From the NCBI GenBank assembly GCA_964345005.1, contig CAYFPQ010000007.1, positions 1-64,000 of the forward strand: DNA of 64,000 nucleotides, given 5' to 3'. The translations under genes and the position numbers were made by a program. The DNA comes from JABMPJ01 sp964345005. Its GTDB lineage: Bacteria; Verrucomicrobiota; Kiritimatiellia; UBA8416; JABMPJ01. Shown here piece by piece: positions 7,646 to 15,785 of the stretch; within the stretch, counting starts at the first letter, position 1; each line of letters begins with the position of its first letter. Under the pieces are notes generated by a model. It was not told the DNA's origin, searched no databases, and saw only the letters and a program-made list of their open reading frames with translations.

Positions 7646-9688
7646 CTATTCTGCCTCCGCTTCTGCCCGCAACAGCCCGTCGGCCTGCGTAACGTCCAAA
7701 CGTTCTATCTTGGTGTTGCCCGCACCCCGGCCCTTCAGTACATAGAACTGCGTCCATCTACTGGTGTCCCGGAGCATCTTAGCCTCAAACCGTCCGAATT
7801 CCGTGTCGGTGGCCAAGAGAATCCACTGTGTACACCACCGAGGAACATTCTCCAGAAGGTTCCGGCGGTGCTCGTGAGACAGGCGTCCGAATGGGGTATC
7901 CATGAACAACGGCATCTCGAACACATCTTCACCTGAAGCCGCTTTTGCCAGTGCGGCAATGAAGGCGATGGACATGATCTGTCTCTGTCCGGCCGAGATG
8001 TTCGCGAGAAACGGTTTCTTCCACCGGTCGTAGACTTGGATACTGTAGTCTTGGGCTACAACGATATCCCGAAGGGTCTTGTTCCCCTCGTCGTCCAGCA
8101 ATTGCCGGAAGTACTTGGTGGCATCTGTGCCGATCAGATCCCTGGTCTCTCCGGTGAATTCCTCGTGGATCTTCTTGAATGCATCATTCGTGGCGGCGGC
8201 GAGAGCGGCTCGCCTTGACATTTCGTCACGGATGCCCTGCTCCCTCTCGATATCTTTCCGCTGCTGAAGAAGGCGCTCTCTGTCATCACGGAGGACAAGA
8301 AGTTCCTCGCGAATCTGTGTCTGCTCCTCTTCCAGCCTGATGATCTTCCTCTCTATCTGGTGTCTGTGCTTCTCAAGATCGGCTGCGTCGGCCCGTTCCG
8401 ACGATCCAATCTTCTCGCGAAGATCGTCCAGTTTGCGACGGGTCACCTGAAGCTCATTCTTCGTGATGGCGTGTTTCTGGAGCACGGTTTCCACCGCGAC
8501 GCCAATGTCTTCGTAGTGTCCCCGGACACCACTTAGGTAGCGCCAGAGATTGAGCATGGAGTCCTCGGTGAGGACATCCGTAGTTTTGTCACGCCAGCGG
8601 AGAATGCTCCGGTGGGCTTCCGTTCCAGGCTCAATGGTAGTGCCACAAATACACTGTTTCTCGGCAATGATGCGGTCTATGAGATCGCGTCTGATCTCGG
8701 AAGGGAGTTCATGTCGCTGCTTTCTTTTGTCGATGTGGCGAAACACCTTGTCGGCGGTCTTTCTGACAAGCAGAAGCGCCGTCCTCCCTGTTCGGTTCTT
8801 CATGTCTTGCAGGAGTTCCTGGACCTGCGTCTGTAGCTCTGCCTCCTTGCTCTCCAAGTTGGTGCGTGCGGCAAGAAGGTCTCGAATCTCGCGAATCTTC
8901 TCCAATTCCGTATCAACCTTCTTCTTCTCCTGCGCCGCACGCTCAAGCTCATCGTCGATGGCGGCCGTTCGGGCATCCAGTTCCGTCGTTCTTTCCTCAT
9001 TCTCACGGAGTTGCTTGATTACACGGGCAAGCTCCCCTGTGGCGCGGGTCTCCAATTCTCCGTCGAGATAGCGCCGGAGACGCGCTGTCGCGCGCATGGC
9101 CGTTTCAAGAACGTCGATATCGAGCAGTTTGCGCACTCCAACTGAAATCTCGCGTCGCTGTTCAGTACTGGCCCGTGTCAGGCGCTCGATCTTCTCGCCG
9201 TCGAAGAGGAAGTACTCCCGCAATCCCCTGTCGAGAATGTTACCCATAACAGAATCGATCTCGCTGGGGTCTCTCGTTGTTGTCGCATTACCGTCTTCAT
9301 CACGCATAACAAGGCGAACACCGTTGTCCTCTTGGATAACCTCGCCCTCGTCGAGCATTCCGATGATCGAGCGTTCGATCTGATAGGTCTGGCCGCAGTG
9401 CGAGAAGTCCAGGCAAACGCGAGTCTCGATAGGCTTCTTGTCGCCAACGCGATTCTCCATCGCCGGGTAGTTGACGAGATACAGCTCCCCATCGTCGACT
9501 TGGGCATCTTGGGAGAGCCGCTTTTCGCCGTACAGACAGAATAGAAGGGCACGGTAAATGCCGGTCTTCCCCCGGCCATTCTCCCCAAACACAACGGTCA
9601 CGTTTCCGGTATCGCCGTGAGCAAAGACGAGCTTGTGTTTGCCGCGAAACTGGCGAAAATTCTCAAGTGTCATCTCATGGAGGATCAT
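7646..9688 (-). CDS. SMC/Rad50-type ATPase, DndD-like
   Basis: 680 residues. The N-terminal half-ATPase has the P-loop GENGRGKT (35-42) and the conserved YFLFDGEKIERL segment that is typical of DndD-like AAA_23 proteins. Long coiled coils (about 215-310 and 400-490) flank a central CIC pair near residue 347 that may be a degenerate zinc hook. The C-terminal half has the ABC signature SAGQRQIMSIAFI (near 564) and Walker B LFMDTPFG (near 595). Such ATPases bind DNA ends or lesions and drive the nucleases or modifying enzymes encoded with them. The start overlaps the stop of the 57-residue gene (ATGA). DndA, DndB, DndC and DndE are all absent, so a phosphorothioation role is not supported. Confidence 0.85.
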   Translation of the reverse strand: MILHEMTLENFRQFRGKHKLVFAHGDTGNVTVVFGENGRGKTGIYRALLFCLYGEKRLSQDAQVDDGELYLVNYPAMENRVGDKKPIETRVCLDFSHCGQTYQIERSIIGMLDEGEVIQEDNGVRLVMRDEDGNATTTRDPSEIDSVMGNILDRGLREYFLFDGEKIERLTRASTEQRREISVGVRKLLDIDVLETAMRATARLRRYLDGELETRATGELARVIKQLRENEERTTELDARTAAIDDELERAAQEKKKVDTELEKIREIRDLLAARTNLESKEAELQTQVQELLQDMKNRTGRTALLLVRKTADKVFRHIDKRKQRHELPSEIRRDLIDRIIAEKQCICGTTIEPGTEAHRSILRWRDKTTDVLTEDSMLNLWRYLSGVRGHYEDIGVAVETVLQKHAITKNELQVTRRKLDDLREKIGSSERADAADLEKHRHQIERKIIRLEEEQTQIREELLVLRDDRERLLQQRKDIEREQGIRDEMSRRAALAAATNDAFKKIHEEFTGETRDLIGTDATKYFRQLLDDEGNKTLRDIVVAQDYSIQVYDRWKKPFLANISAGQRQIMSIAFIAALAKAASGEDVFEMPLFMDTPFGRLSHEHRRNLLENVPRWCTQWILLATDTEFGRFEAKMLRDTSRWTQFYVLKGRGAGNTKIERLDVTQADGLLRAEAEAE

Positions 9689-9858
9689 CGTGTTTCCTCC
9701 TTCTCCTTTGAGATTCGCCTCACAACGGCCTTCAACTCCTCGGCAACAGACGATTCCGGCATCGTCTCGGCCAACTCCAAGGCTTTGGTCGCCAATTCCT
9801 GAACGTCTTCAGGATATTGGCACAGCTTCTTTCCAATCAGTTCGTGCTTCCCCGGCAT
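9685..9858 (-). CDS. 57-residue hypothetical protein, coupled to helicase and ATPase genes
   Basis: The ATG at 9858 begins a 57-codon ORF (N-terminus MPGKHELIGKKLCQYP). It starts 3 nt after the helicase stop, with AGGAGC placed about 8 nt upstream inside the helicase gene. Its TGA overlaps the ATG of the ATPase gene (ATGA). The product is charged and predicted helical throughout, with an acidic middle and a basic C-terminus (RRISKEKEETR). No family was recognised. The perfect fit between two genes, with a ribosome-binding site and coupling on both sides, argues that it is real. It may be a small adaptor for the ATPase or helicase. Confidence 0.65.
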   Translation of the reverse strand: MPGKHELIGKKLCQYPEDVQELATKALELAETMPESSVAEELKAVVRRISKEKEETR

Positions 9859-9861
9859 TGC

Positions 9862-11997
9862 TCAGCTCCTATCCTTGATTTCGACAGATTCCATGACTTG
9901 GTGATAGATGTCCCACGGTTTGAGATCAAGCAGGTGCAACATCTCGAAGGAGTCCAAGATGTTGCGGATTACGGCTCGTGCTTCGAACTCATTGGCAGCA
10001 CTCGCGGCAAATTCAGCGAACCTGGGCATTTCGCGGCGCAGAAGCCCAAGGTCATCATCTCGCCGGAGGCGGGCGTGAGAGACGTCCGGAACAACGACGA
10101 AATCGAACACATCTGCATGTGTCTTGTCGGCGGACTTCCTTAGAATGCGTCCCCTTCGCTGCACGAATTCCTTTGGGTTTGTAGTGCTGGCAAGGAAGTA
10201 GGCTGTCTGCGTAGAGGGGATATCAACCCCTTCATCCAGGCAATGGATCGCCACGAGAACCTGGATATCCCCTGCGGCAAACTGCTGAAGAACCCTCTGT
10301 CGATTATCCATTGTAACCGTATGCACGAACTCGTGGCAGCGAATCCCAAGCGATGAAACGGCAGCCAAGACAGCCTTATGCGTGCCTGGTGCACAGTAGA
10401 CTAGAACGTGGCGCAGCTCCTTCTCCTCGCTTGCACAGACGGCAAGCTGTTTCTCGATTTCGCGAAGCAATAGAGGGACCTTGTTCTCGGCCGCGGAGAT
10501 AATTTGCGTTCTGCGAAGCAGCAGTCTCTTTAGCCGCTCTTCGATTTCCAGGTCACGGTCAACATCGCGACATGCAAGGGCTGCGATGCTGCGCGACAGC
10601 TCCTCATATTCATCCATCTCCTGTGGCGTCAGGTGTGTTGGTACTGGATAGTAATGATAAGAGGTGAGTGCTGTTCCAATCGCCTGCTCAAGCGGATACT
10701 CAAAACAGATGCCGGTGAAATACTCGAAGAGGGTCTGCGTGCCCTCTTCATCATACCAGCGGCGTGGAGTCGCTGAGAGTCCGAGCCGCATGCTCGCGAG
10801 TGGGAGCAATGCCTCACGCAACCGAGGAGCGCCAAGACTGTGCACTTCGTCAGCGATCATCAACGCGCTATCGGCGGGAAGCCCTGCCAACGCCTTCGCA
10901 AATCTGCTGGTCGCTGCGGTCTGGTGTACGGCAAGAACGCAGATACTCGACAACACGCCGAGACGATAGTCCTGGACCTTGGAGCGAACATCATTTGGCC
11001 ATTGTGCATGGTTGCCGCTGCAAAGGATCGGTAGGAACCCAAAAGCTTCGCAGCTCTGCCGCCATTGCTCCAGCAAATGGAGGTATGGGACAAGAATAAC
11101 AACAGCAACGCGTCCAAGCTCTTGCCGTCTGTTGGCAGCGGCGGCCAAGGCCGTGAAAGTCTTTCCTGTGCCCGTTGCCATTTCAAAGATGCCGCAATGG
11201 TTGTGTTGCTTCCATCCCGCGAGGGCCTCGCTCTGATATGGGCGGAGGTCAATACCGGATGGCAGACAAGAAGGGAGATCGCTGGAATCCGCTGGCCCGA
11301 TCCCTGCGCGCTGCGGATAGGGTCGGGCAACGGTTCGCCATCGAACGATTTCCTGGCGAATCGCTTCTGGAAGGGGAAGCACCTGAAACTGAGGGTTTCC
11401 ACTGGACCAGAGTCTTGCCAACCTTGCGCGATGTTGCTCAACATAGGGGCGCTGACCATCCTCCCAGGACGTGAAAACTGAGAAAGCTTCTCCGTTCAAA
11501 GAGCCCTTGGCTGAATCATTGAAAGACCCATGGATCGCCACGACATCTTCGTTGGTATCAACGAACACGCCGACCTTGTCATGATAGTCCCCGCCTGTTC
11601 CAAAGTCTCGCGGAACTGCAAATCGGAACTCAAGAACACCGTCAGCGACCATCCATGCAAGCGCATTCAGTGTGTCCTTGGACAGTGCGTTGGAGAGGTC
11701 TTCGACATGTTCACGAAGGATATCGCGCAAGACGGCATCCCGCGTTGCATTGTCTCCCGTTTGCAGGGCGGCCCAGTCATCCTTCTGCATGATGGGGGAA
11801 GTGACAACGCGACCGATACCACCATTCTCAACGAGTGCAACAATGCCGTTGCATGCTGTTCTGAGCCAGCCCGACGTGAAGAAGCCGACGCCGCGCCAGT
11901 ATTCGCGAGATTCGGCGAGGAGTGGCGCAATGAGATCCTGCACCAAGTCGCATTCGGCGCTGTCATATACAGGGGCAAGCTTGAGGTCCCTAAGCAT
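9862..11997 (-). CDS. SF2 DEAD/DEAH-type helicase with N-terminal phospholipase-D-like domain
   Basis: 711 residues. Residues 1-180 form a PLD-like domain with YHDKVG (H139, K141) and GSFND (157-161), the HxK...GSxN pattern of PLD-type nucleases. The helicase core has LRPYQSEA (251-258, Q-motif region), Walker A ATGTGKT (274-280), DEVH (383-386), SAT (408-410) and motif VI QRRGRILR (613-620). PLD-SF2 fusions are common in restriction and defence operons, where the helicase moves on DNA and the PLD domain cuts. Only one HxK half is evident, so an active nuclease would need dimerisation. The start overlaps the end of the upstream 926-residue gene by 8 nt, with AAAGGAG as ribosome-binding site. 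Confidence 0.88.
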   Translation of the reverse strand: MLRDLKLAPVYDSAECDLVQDLIAPLLAESREYWRGVGFFTSGWLRTACNGIVALVENGGIGRVVTSPIMQKDDWAALQTGDNATRDAVLRDILREHVEDLSNALSKDTLNALAWMVADGVLEFRFAVPRDFGTGGDYHDKVGVFVDTNEDVVAIHGSFNDSAKGSLNGEAFSVFTSWEDGQRPYVEQHRARLARLWSSGNPQFQVLPLPEAIRQEIVRWRTVARPYPQRAGIGPADSSDLPSCLPSGIDLRPYQSEALAGWKQHNHCGIFEMATGTGKTFTALAAAANRRQELGRVAVVILVPYLHLLEQWRQSCEAFGFLPILCSGNHAQWPNDVRSKVQDYRLGVLSSICVLAVHQTAATSRFAKALAGLPADSALMIADEVHSLGAPRLREALLPLASMRLGLSATPRRWYDEEGTQTLFEYFTGICFEYPLEQAIGTALTSYHYYPVPTHLTPQEMDEYEELSRSIAALACRDVDRDLEIEERLKRLLLRRTQIISAAENKVPLLLREIEKQLAVCASEEKELRHVLVYCAPGTHKAVLAAVSSLGIRCHEFVHTVTMDNRQRVLQQFAAGDIQVLVAIHCLDEGVDIPSTQTAYFLASTTNPKEFVQRRGRILRKSADKTHADVFDFVVVPDVSHARLRRDDDLGLLRREMPRFAEFAASAANEFEARAVIRNILDSFEMLHLLDLKPWDIYHQVMESVEIKDRS

Positions 11998-14770
11998 CGG
12001 CGAGCAGCTCCTTTAGTATGATTTCACCGTTGTGGATCACGACTGTATCTCCTGGGCTCAACATTGTTCGAGTAAGATGCTTCTTTATCACGCCGGTGTC
12101 CACCATGGCGGCTTCAAATTCTGCCAGGTTTGCGGCTCCACCCCAGTGACAGTTCAGCAGGGCTGCGGAAAGATCCTCTATGGTATGGATGTTCGAATCA
12201 TTATCACGCGGCACAAACGCGTCCCGACCGTTACCAATGACGCAGAATCGGTGCCCCTTGGTCAAGAGGTCGGCAATCATAAGACGTGACCAATGGAGAT
12301 CCTGCGGCAGCGCGGGGAGATCGCGCGATTCGACGAGATGAGAAACCCGAGCAAAATGACGACCCGCCTTGACTGCATTTGAGTAGTGTGTGAGTGCGGC
12401 CTTCTCCAAGGCGGCTTGCTTCGTGTTGTCCCAAGCAAGTGATTCCAGATGTATTACGCAACCGGCATGATAGGTGCACACGTCCGGTTCGCGAACAACA
12501 GAGTAGATTTGCTGTTCTTTGTACCCCAGGCCTCGGACAAGGCGCTCGTCCATGACTTCGTAGGGGCATGGCCCACCTGCGTCACGGACAAAGTTGATGA
12601 CCCGAGCCCGGATAGTCTGGCGCTCAGATGCATCTCCGTTGGTTTGGCTAACGACACGGGGATAGCCATCCACAACAAAGGCCTCGTTCGCAAAACACTG
12701 GATTACGGAGTAGAGCATTACAGCACCATCAATACCGAGACTCCGACAAGTTACGTGCCTGTCTCGGTAGATCTTGTCTATAGAGCAGTGTCCCTCCTTC
12801 GCGAGCACTTCCTGGATGTGCTGAATGACCGGCTGAAGTGCCCGCTGCTCGATTTCGAAATTATCGAGATGCAGGTAGCCCCAATCAGCAGTCCGTAGGA
12901 CATTCGGAACTCTCTGTCTGAGCTGCGAGAACTGGTAGTCCTTCAGGAACATCTTCCGCAGGGCAAAATCGCTCAGATCCTGCTGCGAAACAGCGCCTCC
13001 GGCATCACGGAGGAAGTCCTCCAAAGCCAGCAGCATTGGGAGTCGCTCAGAAAACCCCTGCTTTCGATAAACACAAGGCAGTCGAGGGTAGACAAGCTCG
13101 GGATGCGCTGACCGACGAAGGCAAGTATAGAGGGCAACATCGGAAGGGACATGTGCCTTCTCGCAGCGGCTCTTGAAGTGCAGGAATGCCCCATTGACCG
13201 ACACGAAAGGCACGTCCTCATTAAGTGCTTTGAGTAGCCATGCTTCTGCATCATGGATCAGGCTCAGGGGGACAGCCACGTTGTCTTGATGGACAAACGT
13301 GCCAAGATTCCAGAGCAGGGCCTTCTCGCATCTGTCGAGAGTGGCATGTGTATTGCGTGTTGAGAAACCAGGTCGCCACTTGCCTATCTCCTTGGCCACC
13401 TCACTGAAATGGGCGGGGCCACCAATCTGGTGCAGCACGGTTTCTGCCATCTGGACCACGTTCCCAAATCGCAGTCGCCACAGTTCCATGGAATAAACCC
13501 GTTCCTCATGGAGCCTCACGCTCTGCTTACAGTGTTTGAGGACTGCATCAAGCGCTGCATCGGATAGGGTTTTAGCCGAGCGCGTTTCCCGTCCAGATTT
13601 CAAGGCGTCCAGAAGAGCTGACTTCAGGCGGGAACGCTGAACGGACCAAAGCCCATCACCGTGGTGCTCATCCGCCGCCGCAACAGCCGTTGCTTCGAGA
13701 GCGTCTGCCAAGCGGCGAATATGAGCACGGCTGTCTCCGTGGCTGACGACGCCGTTCTTGTGGAGGCACAGTCCAGCATCTTTCCATACGGGCAGTGTTG
13801 AGAAGAAGCGAAGAAGCTCTGAAGCGAATCTCATATCTTCGCTATCCGGCCCCCTGCAGAGCAGAAGCTCGGTCAGTTGTTCGAGGTGGATCATCCCGCC
13901 ACGCTGGGCAATGATGGTGGCGGCAATCTGAATCAGAGGTCGAAGGCGTTGCTGTTGGTGTGGCGATGCTGCGCGCTCTTCCACAGCCTTCTCCATCTGT
14001 CGAGCGCGCTCGCGCGTCACACCCCCGACCTGTTCGCCGACGAGATCCAGCGTCATTGGCGCGAGGCCGAGCATACCCTTGCGAAGCATGAAGGCGCGTT
14101 TCTGGCGCTTCGAGTGGGCCAGACTGTCCACCCAGCCACGGAGCCAGCATGCGGGATTGTCAACATCGGCAAAGAAGTCATCACCGTTGGGACCAACGTC
14201 CGTGGAGATCGGACTTGCGATGAAACACGGCGCTGAGATGAGGTCGCTGGAATGGAAACCGTCCGGTCTGGCGGCGAGTTCGTGCGCGTAATCAGATATA
14301 CTGCTCTGAACCCGCTGGATTTCTCTGACGGTCTTTCGTCCGCAATTCCGACACATGAGAAGCTGCTCCTCAGTGAGGCGCATGAACTCCTTCAGAGTGA
14401 CGACCTGCAAATCTTCAAGAGTATGGACGCCTCGAACGCTCAGGACGGACTTGACAGCATCGAATACCTCCTTTGGTGCATCATCAAGACTCAGGAGTCG
14501 AACCGATGCCTGTCTGCGGTCGCAGTCCTGTGCTGCGTGCAGAGTGTTCTGGAGATGCTCGATTTCTGAAGCCGTCTTCTTGCCACAGTTGTGTGTCCGC
14601 ATGAGTTCATCGTGCGTGAGACGTAGCAGGCCGGCCGAATCCTGCACGCCGAGATTGGCAAGAACATGTCGCGCTCGGACGGAAAGGCCATCTGTAATGC
14701 GTTCAAAGCCGACAGGCGTTGAGTACGCACTGTTCCGTCCATGCACGGCATTGTGACGTCGATGATCCAT
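11990..14770 (-). CDS. RNA-polymerase-mimic protein: two alpha-CTD HhH units, sigma region-4-like HTH, winged helices
   Basis: 926 residues. Residues about 25-75 (LSVRARHVLANLGV...NCGKKTASEIEHL) and 105-156 (LSVRGVHTLEDL...NCGRKTVREIQRV) each match the C-terminal domain of the RNA polymerase alpha subunit. That domain contacts UP-element DNA and activators. Residues about 240-266 (LDLVGEQVGGVTRERARQME) match the sigma70 region 4 helix-turn-helix that reads the -35 element. From about 280 onward there are at least four repeated units of winged-helix (HARE-HTH-like) appearance, for example near 470-530 and 800-850. No catalytic domain is evident. It is coupled to the HTH gene upstream (TAATG) and to the helicase downstream. 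It may act as a DNA-recognition or transcription-sensing subunit, or as an atypical transcription factor. Confidence 0.8.
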   Translation of the reverse strand: MDHRRHNAVHGRNSAYSTPVGFERITDGLSVRARHVLANLGVQDSAGLLRLTHDELMRTHNCGKKTASEIEHLQNTLHAAQDCDRRQASVRLLSLDDAPKEVFDAVKSVLSVRGVHTLEDLQVVTLKEFMRLTEEQLLMCRNCGRKTVREIQRVQSSISDYAHELAARPDGFHSSDLISAPCFIASPISTDVGPNGDDFFADVDNPACWLRGWVDSLAHSKRQKRAFMLRKGMLGLAPMTLDLVGEQVGGVTRERARQMEKAVEERAASPHQQQRLRPLIQIAATIIAQRGGMIHLEQLTELLLCRGPDSEDMRFASELLRFFSTLPVWKDAGLCLHKNGVVSHGDSRAHIRRLADALEATAVAAADEHHGDGLWSVQRSRLKSALLDALKSGRETRSAKTLSDAALDAVLKHCKQSVRLHEERVYSMELWRLRFGNVVQMAETVLHQIGGPAHFSEVAKEIGKWRPGFSTRNTHATLDRCEKALLWNLGTFVHQDNVAVPLSLIHDAEAWLLKALNEDVPFVSVNGAFLHFKSRCEKAHVPSDVALYTCLRRSAHPELVYPRLPCVYRKQGFSERLPMLLALEDFLRDAGGAVSQQDLSDFALRKMFLKDYQFSQLRQRVPNVLRTADWGYLHLDNFEIEQRALQPVIQHIQEVLAKEGHCSIDKIYRDRHVTCRSLGIDGAVMLYSVIQCFANEAFVVDGYPRVVSQTNGDASERQTIRARVINFVRDAGGPCPYEVMDERLVRGLGYKEQQIYSVVREPDVCTYHAGCVIHLESLAWDNTKQAALEKAALTHYSNAVKAGRHFARVSHLVESRDLPALPQDLHWSRLMIADLLTKGHRFCVIGNGRDAFVPRDNDSNIHTIEDLSAALLNCHWGGAANLAEFEAAMVDTGVIKKHLTRTMLSPGDTVVIHNGEIILKELLADA

Positions 14771-15015
14771 TACCCGTCTAACCCGTCCATGCTGTTGTTT
14801 CCTTCCGAACCTGCTCTGCCTGCTTCGATCCAGTCATCTACCTGGGTCTTCTTGAATTTCCATAAACGGCCGACTTTGTGAGACGGCATATCCTTCCGTT
14901 CAATCCACTTGTAGACCGTATCTCGGTTGATTCCAAGGTAGTCGGCAATCTGTTCAACCGAAAGCCAACGATCCTCGTTCCACGGGCATTTGGTATCAGT
15001 GTTTTCAGTTTCCAT
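14770..15015 (-). CDS. Excisionase-type helix-turn-helix protein (HTH_17), first gene of the accessory operon
   Basis: 81 residues from the ATG at 15015, which has GAGGG six bases upstream; an upstream in-frame start at 15069 is less likely. The core WLSVEQIADYLGINRDTVYKWI...HKVGRLWKFKK is a MerR/Xis-like winged helix (HTH_17). Small proteins of this exact type frequently lead restriction-modification and other defence operons as regulators or DNA-binding subunits; MAD1 of the methylation-associated defence system is one such example. Its stop overlaps the start of the 926-residue gene by one base (TAATG). It probably controls the operon. Confidence 0.85.
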   Translation of the reverse strand: METENTDTKCPWNEDRWLSVEQIADYLGINRDTVYKWIERKDMPSHKVGRLWKFKKTQVDDWIEAGRAGSEGNNSMDGLDG

Positions 15016-15785
15016 GAAGCCCTCGGTATTGCGTACCTGACAAAGGCGCAGTCTGTTTGGGAACCGCACCAGAAGCTACGGAACTCTGTCCGATAGAACC
15101 AGATAAAAGCGATTGAAACCCACGGAGATGGTTAACGGCTCCGAGATCCGGCGCTGCCGCGAATTGCCGTAGTGCGCGCCGAGTGGCGGGCCGGAGAAGC
15201 GGATGACACGAGGAAAGAAGCGCACTCTGGCAAAGAGTGGCACGGCCGCCAAGGAGCCGGGCACTGGAATGCCGCTGGACACGGAGAACGCTTCCACGGA
15301 GTTCCGAGAACGTTGCCAGGCTATGTGAGCGGGACGACCGCAGCGCGAGCCAGCTTGCGCAGTCCACGCGTCCGATGGCAGCAACGCCGACAGCGAGGCC
15401 CTCCGGACGCCTGCCGCCTTGCGATACGGTCTGCATTCGGCATACGCGCCCAGAACGACCAGTAACGCAGGTTGATGGGACGCTGGCGGGGAACCTGCCG
15501 GGCGACGCTGGACGTATCTACCCTTCGAGGAAGTCCTGCAGCGTCGTCTGGTCGAGGACCTCGTCGATCCGAACCTGCGCCGTCTTGATGCATCGGTGCA
15601 AGCGGCAAGTATCCATCTGATCGCAGCAGCCATCCGGGCGCACGCACCGGCTCAGCACGCAGCAGTTCTTGCTTGACCAGAAAAAGGGACCAATTTACCC
15701 TTATATTCCATAAAAGACAACTAGTTTTGTCATGTATTCACCGGTTGGGCGTGAGTTGGATCGGAATGCAGACCGAATGGGTTAG
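15016..15785. other. Intergenic boundary between accessory operon and respiratory cluster
   Basis: About 770 bp without a convincing complete gene. Overlapping open frames on both strands lack ribosome-binding sites and family similarity. A short frame at 15518-15694 resembles the end of an Rrf2 regulator and is listed separately. The segment 15695-15760 is AT-rich, contains the palindrome AACTAGTT (15719-15726) and probably holds the promoter of the 15786 gene. The promoter of the defence operon should lie just upstream of 15015; I could not pick a convincing -35/-10 pair. Confidence 0.5.
15518..15694 (-). pseudogene. Possible C-terminal remnant of an Rrf2-type regulator
   Basis: The open frame from 15694 down to the TAG at 15518 reads as a cysteine-rich stretch (several Cys within 40 residues) followed by AQVRIDEVLDQTTLQDFLEG. 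This is the usual ending (...vLD..TL.dLl) of Rrf2/IscR family regulators, whose three cysteines bind an iron-sulfur cluster. No N-terminal winged helix is present upstream in any minus frame, so at most a fragment is left. The complementary strand has an equally open frame in the same codon register, so this could be an artefact. Confidence 0.3.

Noticed and set aside
5302..15015. Dnd phosphorothioation, BREX, DISARM or type I restriction-modification system
   Set aside because: DndA/C, PglX/methylase, BrxL/BrxC, DrmA/B and Hsd subunits are not encoded; only generic modules (PLD helicase, DndD-like ATPase, Xis-type HTH) are shared.
15076..15633. Overlapping ORFs of 100-185 codons on both strands in the 15.1-15.6 kb spacer
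   Set aside because: Arg/Ser/Ala-rich translations, no ribosome-binding sites and mutual overlap; treated as non-coding apart from the short Rrf2-like frame.
15695..15760. AACTAGTT palindrome upstream of the GltD-like gene as an operator
   Set aside because: Only 8 bp are perfectly symmetrical and the flanks are out of register by two bases; no second copy was found.
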